Shown here one piece after another: positions 8,679 to 17,824 of a stretch of 64,000 nucleotides of DNA (positions are counted from its first letter, which is position 1; each line of letters opens with the position of its first letter). Origin of the DNA: Candidatus Neomicrothrix sp. UBA2517 (GTDB lineage Bacteria; Actinomycetota; Acidimicrobiia; Acidimicrobiales; UBA8592); the NCBI GenBank assembly GCA_002341185.1, contig DDNP01000025.1:1-64000 (forward strand). Reading direction: 5' to 3'. Both the position numbers and the translations under genes were made by a program. A model generated the notes under the pieces. That model was not told the origin of the DNA and ran no database searches. It saw nothing but the letters and a program-made list of their open reading frames with translations.

Positions 8679-8730
8679 TTTTGACAACAATCATGAGCGA
8701 CCTTTTTTGTGAAAGTTTTTTAATTTTTTG

Positions 8731-8813
8731 TGGGCCGGGGAGGATTTGAACCTCCGAAGGCTAACGCCGACGGGTTTACAGCCCGTTCCCTTTGGCCGCT
8801 CGGGCACCGACCC
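8731..8813 (-). tRNA. tRNA-Tyr (GTA)
   Basis: The reverse strand gives acceptor GGGTCGG/CCGGCCC, anticodon stem-loop ACGGG-CTGTAAA-CCCGT (anticodon GTA) and a long class II variable arm. The total of 83 nt is normal for tRNA-Tyr. Confidence 0.95.
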
Positions 8814-8971
8814 TGAAGTGGAAATACTAGCGCTTGAGTTTCAAGTTCCCACCTAATAAAGCCTAGAAAAATAATTTGTTTCATATTAAGCAGATAATTT
8901 TACTGATTAAGTTGATTCCACTACCAAAGACTTAATAATAGAGAATAGGTATAACGATGAAAGGATCTATA

Positions 8972-9460
8972 ATGCCCACGTTTGATATCAGTTCAATTGT
9001 TGACATGCAGGAAGTCAGAAATGCTACAGATCAGGCTTCACGAGAAGTAGGACAGCGTTATGACTTTAAAGACACGAATAGCTCAATTGATCTTTCAGAA
9101 ACAGCTATAGATATTGAATCCTCTTCAGATGACAGACTAAATGCCCTGCGGACAGTTCTTGAGGAAAAGCTGGTTAAAAGAAAGGTTTCTCTTAAAGCAT
9201 TAGACCGTCTTCAGGTTCAAGATGCTGCAGGAGGGCGAAGACGCCAAACTATCGCATTAGCTTCTGGCATCAATTCAGAAAAGGCGAAAGATATCAACAA
9301 ATTTATAAAAAGCTTGAGCTTAAAGGGAATTCAATCACAGACACAGGGTGAACAGGTTCGTGTTTCGGGAAAAAAACGAGATGATTTACAAAATATTATT
9401 TCGGCTCTCAAAGATAACGATTTCGGAATACCTTTGCAATATGGAAATTTCCGAGATTGA
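8972..9460 (+). CDS. yajQ: YajQ family nucleotide-binding protein
   Basis: A 162-residue protein of the UPF0234/YajQ family. Members bind nucleotides, and Xanthomonas and Pseudomonas homologues bind cyclic di-GMP. Family motifs are MPTFDISSIVDMQEVRNA at the start, the QRYDFK stretch, and SQTQGEQVRVSGKKRDDLQ with a final FGIPLQYGNFRD. The start at 8972 is chosen because AAAGGA lies 6 nt upstream, and it gives the canonical N-terminus. It is the first gene of a plus-strand run with the HAD gene (20 nt gap). Its role in this lineage is unknown. Confidence 0.93.
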   Translation: MPTFDISSIVDMQEVRNATDQASREVGQRYDFKDTNSSIDLSETAIDIESSSDDRLNALRTVLEEKLVKRKVSLKALDRLQVQDAAGGRRRQTIALASGINSEKAKDINKFIKSLSLKGIQSQTQGEQVRVSGKKRDDLQNIISALKDNDFGIPLQYGNFRD

Positions 9461-9480
9461 GATAAATTGTAGGTGTCATA

Positions 9481-9957
9481 ATGCCGGCGTGGACGTGGAA
9501 TATTGAATTACCTGAAGGAAGCGAAGTAGTTATATTTGACCTTGATGGCGTAATTAGCGATGCGTCTCATCGACAGCATTTTCTCAAGAACGAAGAAAAG
9601 GATTGGGATGGATTCTTCTCTGCATGTACTGAGGACCCTCCAATTGTTTCAGGAGTAGAACTGATTAACCTTATTAGTAAATTTAAAGGCGTTATTATTC
9701 TCACTGCTCGTCCTGTGGCTATTCAAATGGAAACTCTTGATTGGTTAAATAGTCATGGTGTCATTTGGAATGCACTGATCATGCGTTCCAATCAAGATAA
9801 TTTGGGTTCTGCAGAAATGAAACTTTCAGCGATCAACGAAATTTTAGCTGGTAATCTGAATCCAATTCTGGTCTTTGATGACGATCCAAAGAATATAATA
9901 ATGTTCAAGGAAAATGGTATTCCTGTAGTTTCTGTTCACAGTGGATACTACGGTTGA
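9481..9957 (+). CDS. HAD-superfamily phosphatase, polynucleotide-kinase 3'-phosphatase-like
   Basis: A 158-residue haloacid-dehalogenase-fold hydrolase. Motif I is FDLDGVISD (about 20-28) with both catalytic aspartates. Motif II is ILTARP (about 71-76), and the C-terminal acidic motif is VFDDDPKNI (about 138-146). The helical cap is small. The ASHRQHFL stretch after motif I, together with the TARP motif, resembles phosphatase domains of the PNKP/kinase-phosphatase group, which act on polynucleotide or nucleotide phosphates. The substrate is not certain. It follows yajQ by 20 nt and is probably co-transcribed. Confidence 0.8.
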   Translation: MPAWTWNIELPEGSEVVIFDLDGVISDASHRQHFLKNEEKDWDGFFSACTEDPPIVSGVELINLISKFKGVIILTARPVAIQMETLDWLNSHGVIWNALIMRSNQDNLGSAEMKLSAINEILAGNLNPILVFDDDPKNIIMFKENGIPVVSVHSGYYG

Positions 9958-9993
9958 TTTCCTATTCTCTGGGCTTTGAGAATAAAACCTGCT

Positions 9994-10029
9994 GAACAAG
10001 AAATTTGTTCGTAATAATGATCGTTATTA
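9994..10029. promoter_or_regulatory. Two dyad sequences upstream of the SRPBCC-sulfatase operon
   Basis: GAACAA-GAAAT-TTGTTC (9994-10010) is a perfect 6-bp inverted repeat. TAATAATGATCGTTATTA (10012-10029) is an imperfect 18-bp palindrome. Both lie within 65 nt of the SRPBCC start at 10055, where operators or a promoter would be expected. A further repeat, TATTCTC/GAGAATA, lies just after the HAD gene at about 9963-9984. No regulator can be named. Confidence 0.35.
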
Positions 10030-10054
10030 TGCTTACATTGTTCAAAGGAATCTG

Positions 10055-10564
10055 ATGCCTGAAATTACCAAGAAAATTAATATTGCTAGTTCGGTTTCTG
10101 AGACATGGGATGTTTTAGCGTCGTTTGAGAGTATTTCCGACTGGGCCAATAACGTATCTCATTCCTGTCTTCTGTCGAACCAGCTTGAAGGAGTAGGAAC
10201 TTGCCGTAGAATTCAAACTGGCAATTCTTCAGTTACCGAGCATGTAACAAGATGGGAAGACTTAAGGTTTTTATCTTACGAAATTCAAGGATTACCTCCA
10301 ATATTTAAGCAAGTTCTGAATAGCTGGTCGCTTGAGCCAAGCAATATCGGTGTTCTTTTATCGCTGACGATTGAAATTGTTCCTATTCGTCGACCGGTTA
10401 CACCTATTGCTGGTTTAGCATGCCTAGTTTTTGGAAGAGTTAATATAGGCATGCTTAAAGACCTAAAAGGGTTCATCGAGAATGCAAAGCCGCTTATGGA
10501 ACTTCAAAAGCAAATAGCGCATTTAGAGCAAAAAATTGATGCTATGGAATCTCAAAATGATTAA
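10055..10564 (+). CDS. SRPBCC (START/polyketide cyclase-like) family protein
   Basis: A 169-residue protein with the SRPBCC ligand-binding layout: an N-terminal strand ITKKINIASSVSETWDVLASFES followed by a DWANNV helix, middle strands with TRWEDLRFLSYEIQGLPP, and a long C-terminal helix at about 140-165. The fold makes a hydrophobic pocket and is used in cyclases, lipid-transfer proteins and many unknowns. The C-terminus is coiled-coil-like (LMELQKQIAHLEQKIDAME). It overlaps the start of the sulfatase gene by 8 nt, so the two are translationally coupled and may share a substrate. Confidence 0.75.
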   Translation: MPEITKKINIASSVSETWDVLASFESISDWANNVSHSCLLSNQLEGVGTCRRIQTGNSSVTEHVTRWEDLRFLSYEIQGLPPIFKQVLNSWSLEPSNIGVLLSLTIEIVPIRRPVTPIAGLACLVFGRVNIGMLKDLKGFIENAKPLMELQKQIAHLEQKIDAMESQND

Positions 10565-13139
10565 TTCAAGCCAGCCCGATGTAGTTATTCTTATGACCGA
10601 TGAGGAACGAGCAATCCCACCATATGAAACTTCAGAAATTCTGGAATGGCGAAAGAAAACACTTACAGGAAGAAATTGGTTCAAAGATAACGGGGTAAGT
10701 TTTATTCGTCATTACACAGGTTCTTTGGCATGTGTACCGAGTCGCCCAACACTTTTTACGGGTCAATTTCCTGATGTGCATGGCGTAACACAAACTAATG
10801 GGTTAGGAAAAGATGAGCATGACTCTCGAATGAGATGGCTAATTCCTCGTGAAGTCCCAACTATTGGTCATTGGTTTAGAGCAGCAGGATATGACACGCA
10901 TTATGACGGCAAATGGCATATGAGTCACGCTGATCTCGTAGACGAAAATACAGGGAATCCCTTAGCAACCAATACAACTGATGGAACTGTTGTACAAGGC
11001 GCTGTTGATCGTTACCTAGAAGAGAACCCCCTCAACGAATTTGGTTTCTCAGGTTGGGTTGGGCCAGAACCCCATGGGGCACCTCTAGCTAATTCAGGGT
11101 TTATTCGCGACCCCCTAGTTGCCGATAGAACAGTTAAATGGCTCGAGGATAGATATATGAAACGAAGCTTGGGAGATAAAGATGCTCAGAAGCCTTTTTT
11201 CTTAGTAGTTAGCTTTGTTAACCCACACGATATTGTACTTCTACCAATGTTTATGCGGAGACCTGAATTTAATCCCATCACCCCTTCTGAACTTGATCCG
11301 CCAGATATCCCTACACCTCCAACACGTTACGAGGACTTATCTACAAAACCTGCCGCCCAGATTGCATACAAGAATTCTTACTACTCTGGGTACGGTCCAC
11401 AAAGGGTAGTACGTGCAGCGTATGAAAACAACGAGCAGGAATATCGGAATCTTTACTACCGTTTACATGCTGAAGTTGACGGCCCTCTTGACAGGGTCAG
11501 GAGAGCGCTGACAATTGATACTTCACGCGAGAAGGTTATCTTTAGAACTTCAGATCATGGAGATTTATTGGGAGCTCATGGCGGTCTTCACCAGAAATGG
11601 TTTAATCTTTACGACGAAGCCACAAGAGTTCCTTTTGAAATCGTTAAGCATGGAAACGAATCTACTCCCAAGGGAATTGTTGATTCGATTCCGACTTCGC
11701 ATGTTGATTTGATCCCTACTGCATTAGCGCTTGCAGGACTAGATCAGCATGAGCTCGGGCAAAGATTAGCTCCCTTATTCTCAGAATTTCACCCACTACC
11801 AGGTAAAGATCTAAGCCCGCTATTGTTGGATCCCGAGGCCGAGGAATTCGATAACAGAGCAATTTACTTCATGACGCGAGATAACATGCTCGAGGGAGAC
11901 ACACTTGCATCGGCAATGGCTCGTGGATTAGGGAGAGCCGATAACCCTCCCGGACCATTAAAAATACAGACCCTTCCCCACGCCAGCACTAACTTTGAGG
12001 GGATCGTAGTCAAAATTACAGATAATGAAGTTGCAGGAGCAAACGATTCTTTTTGGAAAATAACTCGCGCTTATGATGACCCTGAGACATGGACTATCCC
12101 GAACAGGGCTAATTTATCATCATCAGGGCCGATGGGTGAGACCTACCGAATTGACGAGATACCTGATCAATATGAGTTGTATGACTTAACAAATGACCCG
12201 ACCGAATCATCAAATCTCTGGAAAGACCCGAAAGCCTCCGAAGTACTTGATTATTTGAAACGACGACTTAGTAGTGAGCGGCTTCAGTTAATTCCCAAAC
12301 GTAATACCCCTCGTCCCTATGCCAGGAGAAAACCTCCACAGGCACAATTAGCGGGACAAGTACCACCAGCTCTGGCTCGAGGTTTACGCGCCCTCCTTCG
12401 TAAAGCTGGAATACATCCTGAAGATACGGTGAGGTTCGAAAAGGACGTAACGGGCAAACGAGCATTAATTGTGTGCACAAATACCGATCAAATGTCTAAT
12501 GGTAAATCGACTGGTGTGTTTGCATCGGAAATGACTGTTCCTTATTACATTTGGAGCGATGCAGGAATGGAGGTTGACATTGCAAGTCCGCTGGGTGGTG
12601 TGGTGCCGATTGACCCGCAGTCTTACCTTCCAGTGATTCGGACTCGATATGACGATAGAGCTCTCAAAGATGGCCATCTCCAGAAAAGCTTATCTGAGTC
12701 TTTAGCTATGCAGGATGTGGATATTGATGATTATGATGTGATTTATTTTGCTGGGGGTTGGGGGGCAGCATTCGACTTAGGATTTTCCGAAACTGTTGGT
12801 GAGAAGGTCACGGAAGCAAATCAGAAAGGAAAGGTTCTTGGCGGAGTGTGCCATGGTCCTCTCGGCTTCCTTAAAGCTAGAGGTCTAGATGGTGAGCCGT
12901 TAGTTAAGGGGCGTCGTGTTACCGGAGTGACTGATAAGCAGGTTAGGGATTTACGCATAACTGATACTCCTCATCATCCAGAAACGGAATTACGCCGACT
13001 TGGGGCTGATTATCGTTGCACTCATCGCTTTAGAGATCCGTTAGCAAATTGCTGGGAAGTTGATGGAAATATTGTTACTGGTCAGAATCAAAATGCGGCA
13101 CCAATGGTTGCCAGAGAGATCATGGAGTTGATTTCTTAA
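10557..13139 (+). CDS. Type I sulfatase fused to a C-terminal DJ-1/PfpI-like domain
   Basis: An 860-residue two-domain protein. Residues 1 to about 560 form an alkaline-phosphatase-fold sulfatase. The metal-site residues are T-DE-E at 14-17. The formylglycine motif C-V-P-S-R lies at 59-63 within SLACVPSRPTLFTGQ, and SDHGD is at about 332-336. Cys59 must be oxidised by a formylglycine-generating enzyme for activity; none is in the window. About 565-630 is a Pro/Arg-rich linker. Residues 633-860 form a DJ-1/PfpI domain with YFAGGWGAAFDLG and the nucleophile elbow GGVCHGPLGF (Cys765). No signal peptide is visible, so it should be cytoplasmic. The start at 10557 is chosen over TTG at 10536 because it gives a standard sulfatase N-terminus and has GGA 7 nt upstream. 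The substrate is unknown. Confidence 0.9.
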   Translation: MINSSQPDVVILMTDEERAIPPYETSEILEWRKKTLTGRNWFKDNGVSFIRHYTGSLACVPSRPTLFTGQFPDVHGVTQTNGLGKDEHDSRMRWLIPREVPTIGHWFRAAGYDTHYDGKWHMSHADLVDENTGNPLATNTTDGTVVQGAVDRYLEENPLNEFGFSGWVGPEPHGAPLANSGFIRDPLVADRTVKWLEDRYMKRSLGDKDAQKPFFLVVSFVNPHDIVLLPMFMRRPEFNPITPSELDPPDIPTPPTRYEDLSTKPAAQIAYKNSYYSGYGPQRVVRAAYENNEQEYRNLYYRLHAEVDGPLDRVRRALTIDTSREKVIFRTSDHGDLLGAHGGLHQKWFNLYDEATRVPFEIVKHGNESTPKGIVDSIPTSHVDLIPTALALAGLDQHELGQRLAPLFSEFHPLPGKDLSPLLLDPEAEEFDNRAIYFMTRDNMLEGDTLASAMARGLGRADNPPGPLKIQTLPHASTNFEGIVVKITDNEVAGANDSFWKITRAYDDPETWTIPNRANLSSSGPMGETYRIDEIPDQYELYDLTNDPTESSNLWKDPKASEVLDYLKRRLSSERLQLIPKRNTPRPYARRKPPQAQLAGQVPPALARGLRALLRKAGIHPEDTVRFEKDVTGKRALIVCTNTDQMSNGKSTGVFASEMTVPYYIWSDAGMEVDIASPLGGVVPIDPQSYLPVIRTRYDDRALKDGHLQKSLSESLAMQDVDIDDYDVIYFAGGWGAAFDLGFSETVGEKVTEANQKGKVLGGVCHGPLGFLKARGLDGEPLVKGRRVTGVTDKQVRDLRITDTPHHPETELRRLGADYRCTHRFRDPLANCWEVDGNIVTGQNQNAAPMVAREIMELIS

Positions 13140-13159
13140 AGGCCGGTTTTGTCTCTGGT

Positions 13160-15157
13160 TTAATTTTCGTCTGAGTGTTGAGCGCCTCCTTGGATCGCTG
13201 CTACAACGCTTTGGTCAGCAAGAGTAGTCGTATCGCCAAGGTCTCTTCCTTCAGCTACGTCTCGAAGTAAACGCCGCATTATCTTTCCTGATCTTGTTTT
13301 AGGTAAGTCTGGGACGAGAAATACAGCTTTGGGACGAGCAATAGGACCGAGTTTTGTAGCTACGTGTGCTCGTATTTCATTACGAAGATCATTTGATCCT
13401 TCTGAACTTCCGCGCAGAATAACATAGCCAATTATTGATTGTCCGGTTGTTTCATCTGTGGCGCCTACGACAGCTGCCTCTGCTACGGCTGGGTGGTCGA
13501 CAAGGGCAGATTCAACTTCGGCTGTAGAAATTCTGTGCCCAGATACATTCATCACATCATCTACTCTTCCCAGGAGCCACAGGTAGCCATCTTCATCAAT
13601 TTTTACTCCATCGCCGGCAAAATATTTTCCTTCGTATGTGCTCCAGTAGGTTTCAAGATACCTATCTGGGTCTCGCCAAATTCCTCTCAACATTGAAGGC
13701 CAGGGGTGAGTGATTGTTAGATATCCCCCTCCCTGTTCAACCTTGTTTCCATCGTCATCTACCACTTCAGCAAAAATACCTGGAATGGTAAAGCAAGCAG
13801 ACCCTGGCTTTGTCGTGGTAATTCCTGGTACCGGAGTTATCATGTGGCCCCCTGTTTCCGTTTGCCACCAAGTGTCAACTATCGGAGTATTACTTCCTCC
13901 TACGTGCTCGTGGTACCACATCCAAGCTTCGGGATTGATAGGCTCCCCGACTGTTCCTAAGACTCGTAGTGAGGATAAGTCATGATCTGATAGCTCATCG
14001 CTTCCCCATTTCATAAACGTTCGGATAGCGGTAGGAGCCGTGTAGAGCTGTGTAACTTTATAGCGTTCGATAATGTCCCATAGCCTGTCTTTGGACCATT
14101 GCGATCTTTCAGGTCCATATCGAAGATTCTCTCTAGGGGTGTCAGGGGTTCCTTCATACATGACTGAAGTGGTGCAATTTGCAAGCGGTCCATAGACGAT
14201 GTAACTATGTCCTGTTACCCATCCGATATCTGCTGCACACCAATAGACATCAGTATCTGGATTCAAGTCAAATACATATTTATGTGTGAAAGCAACCTGT
14301 GTTAAATAGCCTGCAGAGGTGTGCATAATCCCTTTGGGTTTAGCAGTGGTGCCTGATGTGTATAAGAGGTAGAGCAGTTGTTCTGCTGGCATGGGAACAG
14401 GTTCACATGTTGGTGAAGCGTCAGTCATCACTTCATGCCACCAGAAATCTCTTTTGGGTTCCATAATGACCTCGGTGTCACATCGGTTGACCACTATTAC
14501 TGTCTCTACAGATTGGGCACCTGCACTCAAGGCAGTATCAACGTTAATTTTTAGAGCTGATGGTTCACCTCTCCGGTATCCGGCATCAGCTGTGATGATC
14601 ATTTTTGCTTCTGCATCTTCACATCTGTCTATGATTGCATCTGGGCTAAAACCACCAAAAATTACCGAGTGAGCGACACCGATGCGTGCACAGGCAAGCA
14701 TTGCTATGGGAAGTTCAATGATCATGGGCATATAAATAGCTACGGTGTCATTTCTTTTGAGCCCGAATTGCTTTAGGACATTGGCAAATTTTGATACTTC
14801 GTCAAGCAATTCTTGATAAGTAATTGTTTGTGTATCGCCTGGTTCGCCTTCCCAATAGTAAGCGACTTTGTCACCTTTCCCATTCTCCACATGACGATCA
14901 AGACAGTTATATGAGATGTTCAGTTCTCCATCGGAGAACCACTTTGCGTAAGGAAGGTCCCATTCCAAAATATTTGTGAAATCTTTGTCCCAGGTAAGTA
15001 ATTCTCGTGCTTGTTTGGCCCAAAATACTTCAAAATCTTCCGAAGCTTCTTTATATATTTGTTGGTTATTAAGAAGGGCTTCGTTAACAAAGGTCTCTGG
15101 TGGCGGGAATGTCCTGTTTTCTATATAGAACTCTTCGATAGCTTGATTATCCGACAT
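13160..15157 (-). CDS. acs: Acetyl-CoA synthetase (AMP-forming)
   Basis: It makes acetyl-CoA from acetate, ATP and CoA via acetyl-AMP. The 665 residues match family length. The P-loop-like motif is LLYTSGTTAKPKGIMHTSAG (about 269-288), then DTWWQTETGG, then YWSTYEGKYFAGDGVKIDEDG, and the A10 motif KTRSGKIMRRLLR with the catalytic, acetylation-regulated Lys near the C-terminus. The specificity tryptophan (W in DTWWQTE) is present, which fits acetate rather than longer acids. It lies 65 nt downstream of the MidA-type gene on the same strand and is convergent with the sulfatase gene (20 nt gap). Confidence 0.96.
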   Translation of the reverse strand: MSDNQAIEEFYIENRTFPPPETFVNEALLNNQQIYKEASEDFEVFWAKQARELLTWDKDFTNILEWDLPYAKWFSDGELNISYNCLDRHVENGKGDKVAYYWEGEPGDTQTITYQELLDEVSKFANVLKQFGLKRNDTVAIYMPMIIELPIAMLACARIGVAHSVIFGGFSPDAIIDRCEDAEAKMIITADAGYRRGEPSALKINVDTALSAGAQSVETVIVVNRCDTEVIMEPKRDFWWHEVMTDASPTCEPVPMPAEQLLYLLYTSGTTAKPKGIMHTSAGYLTQVAFTHKYVFDLNPDTDVYWCAADIGWVTGHSYIVYGPLANCTTSVMYEGTPDTPRENLRYGPERSQWSKDRLWDIIERYKVTQLYTAPTAIRTFMKWGSDELSDHDLSSLRVLGTVGEPINPEAWMWYHEHVGGSNTPIVDTWWQTETGGHMITPVPGITTTKPGSACFTIPGIFAEVVDDDGNKVEQGGGYLTITHPWPSMLRGIWRDPDRYLETYWSTYEGKYFAGDGVKIDEDGYLWLLGRVDDVMNVSGHRISTAEVESALVDHPAVAEAAVVGATDETTGQSIIGYVILRGSSEGSNDLRNEIRAHVATKLGPIARPKAVFLVPDLPKTRSGKIMRRLLRDVAEGRDLGDTTTLADQSVVAAIQGGAQHSDEN

Positions 15158-15222
15158 GAAACCTCATTTACTTATTTGGTTAGAGATTACTCCGTTAGTG
15201 CGTTAGAGGCGACCTATGTTAG

Positions 15223-16242
15223 CTATTTCAATAACCATTCAACTACTTTAAATGACCCCAAGCCACTTGGGTCAGTGAGCGCTTCAGATTCTCTTATTGC
15301 GCTTCTTGCTTCAAGTGCTGCTAGGTCAGGATTGTGAGCGTTCTCTTTCCATCGCCGCCTACTCTTCTCTAAATGATTCTTTAGTCCTAGTCCTCGTAAC
15401 CATTCGTCTTGATTTTGGATTGAGGTCGGCACCAGTATTTCTGATAATTGGTTTAAGTCTACGTCACTGGTGATATCTGATGAACCAATATCTTTAAGCG
15501 GATCATTTTGCTGTTCATGCTGTTTGTAAGCACGTAACCAATTTTTCTTTTGGTTATATCTAAAGTCCTCAACTGCATAGTCGATGATAACTATCCGACC
15601 ATTTTGTAAGATTGTTGAAGCTTGCAAAAGCCATTCCTGCGCTTCGCGTTGGATAGGGACTCTGATGTTAGCCGTATTCAAATTATAAGAAGGATAGATT
15701 TCGTTTGCAGTCACTAATTTCTCAGATAATACTTCATTTTCTAGCCCAATTTTTACTTCCATCCATGAACCATTTTCTTGCGACTCAAAAATATCGAATG
15801 GTAGATTGTCTAAAAGTTCGTTTGCGAAAATAATGCCTGTCTCAATTTTTTCAGGCATTGACTGGAGTACTTGGACTGAGGAGGGGTGTTCTTGGCTTTG
15901 CTGGATGCTAGTTTCGACAGTGATGTATTTGAGTGCATCTTTGCACTCCAGTTGGGATCTTAGAATCGATTTAGCTAGTGTTCCAGGCCCAGCTCCACAT
16001 TCAAGAAAAGTAAATTCTGAGGGTCTATCAAAGTCAAACCAACACTTGTCAATCGCCTTTGCGATAAATTTTCCAAAGAGTGGACCTACTTCAGGGCTGG
16101 TGATGAAATCTTTTCTTCTTCCTGCACCACCTTGGGAATAGAATCCTTGTGTCTGGTCATATAAGGACATTCGCATAAATTCGCTGAAACTTATGGGTCC
16201 TTCTTCTGTTATTTTATTTATTATTCTTTGCTCAAGTGTCAT
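15223..16242 (-). CDS. MidA/NDUFAF7-family SAM-dependent methyltransferase
   Basis: A 339-residue class I methyltransferase of the COG1565 family. Motifs are KDFITSPEVGPLFGKFIA (the family signature), the SAM loop LECGAGPGTLA, FANELLDNLPFD and VIIDYAVEDF, and the GSSDITSDVDLNQL segment equivalent to the family's DIT..VDF motif. The human member NDUFAF7 dimethylates Arg85 of complex I subunit NDUFS2 during assembly. Here the gene lies 46 nt downstream of nuoN of the 11-subunit complex I operon, which supports the same job in this bacterium. NuoD of that operon keeps the target arginine (R70). Activity is inferred, not shown. Confidence 0.88.
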   Translation of the reverse strand: MTLEQRIINKITEEGPISFSEFMRMSLYDQTQGFYSQGGAGRRKDFITSPEVGPLFGKFIAKAIDKCWFDFDRPSEFTFLECGAGPGTLAKSILRSQLECKDALKYITVETSIQQSQEHPSSVQVLQSMPEKIETGIIFANELLDNLPFDIFESQENGSWMEVKIGLENEVLSEKLVTANEIYPSYNLNTANIRVPIQREAQEWLLQASTILQNGRIVIIDYAVEDFRYNQKKNWLRAYKQHEQQNDPLKDIGSSDITSDVDLNQLSEILVPTSIQNQDEWLRGLGLKNHLEKSRRRWKENAHNPDLAALEARSAIRESEALTDPSGLGSFKVVEWLLK

Positions 16243-16288
16243 GCCAATTCGCTTCTAACGCTAAGCATCTAAGTTTTTAGAACCGACG

Positions 16289-17821
16289 TTACATTGCTAA
16301 TGATATGAGAGAAACATCAGTGAAGTGGGTAACGATTCCAGGAACAATCCCAAAGGCCAGTGTCGTTGCAACGGTAATAGCAAGCGCTGTCGATAATGAT
16401 GCGGGAACTTTCATTGTTGATGTATGGGAGTGATGTGGTTCTTCAACCCACATTTTCAATGCTATCCGCCCGTAATACCCGAAAGCTATAACCGCATTTA
16501 TTGCAGCGATGACAGCTAATCCGTATCCCCACCCTGTATCTGCACTTGCGAGTGAGGTAAATACAGAGAATTTAGCAAACCATCCTCCTAACGGAGGCAC
16601 ACCTGCGAGTGAGGCTAGAAAAATTGTCATTATGACTGCCAGCGTTGGAGATGTTTTAAATAATCCGTTATAGCTTTCTATTTGACCTGATCGAGTAGTT
16701 CTTGAGACTGAGAGAATAACGGCGAAAGCACCAAGATTCATTGCTGCGTAGATTGCAAGATAGGTAACAACGGCTGAAACAGATTTATCAGCGATCTCTA
16801 GACTTTCGCCGGCTACGGCAAGGGGGGCTAGCATAAATCCTGCTTGAGCTATACCCGAATAAGCCATAAGTCGCACGAGGTTCGTTTGGCGGAGTGCCAT
16901 GACGTTACCAGCAGTCATGGATAAAGCAGCAAGTATCCAAAGCAGCGGTTGAAAGACGTCTTCGCGTCCAAAGAAACCGACAATAACAAGATTCATTAAT
17001 GCTACAAACCCTGCTGCTTTAGAAGCTACTGCTAAGAAGGCTGTAACTGGAGTTGGAGCTCCTTCATAGGTATCGGGTGCCCATGTATGGAATGGGAAGG
17101 CTGATACTTTAAACGCAAAACCGATGACGACAAATATGATCCCTAGGGTGATTATTGATGAGCTGGAATCACCTGAGCTAATTGAGGTATTGATTTGCTC
17201 GAGTATCGTGCTTCCACTCACTCCAAAAATGAGTGACATTCCATAAAGCATGATGGCTGACGCGAAAACACCCATCAGGTAATACTTCAAACCTGCTTCG
17301 TTACTTTTTAGGTCTCTCTTTCGCCATGTCGCCAACATATAGGCAGGTATTGAGAGCAGTTCGAGGGCCACAAATATTGTAATGAGGTCCCGTGCTGAGG
17401 CCATGATTACCATTCCGAGAATGGATGACAATAACATCCCGTAATACTCGTTTTCCCAATATTCTCCTTCTGCTATGTAGTTCGTTGATAGGAGAACAAC
17501 AAGATAGCCACTTAGTAAGAAGATTGCTTTGACAATAAGAGAGTATTTGTCAACGATAAATGCACCATTAAACATACTTCTATCTTGTGAATCTATGGCC
17601 AGTGTGATGATTGGTATCAATGGAGCGAGCAAGAATAGTCCACCTAATGCCGATGTAAAGGCCCTTCCTTTTTCTCTCCAGATAACATCAATCAACGTTA
17701 TGATCGCTCCGCCACCCAGAAGGCAAAGTTCTGGGGCGACTGCATGCCAATCAATTGGAGGTCGCACGAACTCCATTGTTGAGGCAAGAAGATTTCCAAA
17801 AATCGATGCTGTTATTAGCAT
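16289..17821 (-). CDS. nuoN: NADH-quinone oxidoreductase subunit N (11-subunit complex)
   Basis: An antiporter-like proton-pumping subunit of complex I with 510 residues and about 14 predicted membrane helices. The Mrp-type core shows ELLSIPAYMLATWRKRD, FHTWAPDTYEGAPTPVTAFLAVASK and YSGIAQAGFM. The conserved lysines and the PDTYEGAP loop of NuoN are present. It is the last subunit gene of operon 1 and starts 3 nt after nuoM. A later ATG (residue 16, MEFVRPPIDW) is possible, but GGGCAG lies 6 nt before the first one. Confidence 0.96.
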   Translation of the reverse strand: MLITASIFGNLLASTMEFVRPPIDWHAVAPELCLLGGGAIITLIDVIWREKGRAFTSALGGLFLLAPLIPIITLAIDSQDRSMFNGAFIVDKYSLIVKAIFLLSGYLVVLLSTNYIAEGEYWENEYYGMLLSSILGMVIMASARDLITIFVALELLSIPAYMLATWRKRDLKSNEAGLKYYLMGVFASAIMLYGMSLIFGVSGSTILEQINTSISSGDSSSSIITLGIIFVVIGFAFKVSAFPFHTWAPDTYEGAPTPVTAFLAVASKAAGFVALMNLVIVGFFGREDVFQPLLWILAALSMTAGNVMALRQTNLVRLMAYSGIAQAGFMLAPLAVAGESLEIADKSVSAVVTYLAIYAAMNLGAFAVILSVSRTTRSGQIESYNGLFKTSPTLAVIMTIFLASLAGVPPLGGWFAKFSVFTSLASADTGWGYGLAVIAAINAVIAFGYYGRIALKMWVEEPHHSHTSTMKVPASLSTALAITVATTLAFGIVPGIVTHFTDVSLISLAM

Positions 17822-17824
17822 GAT

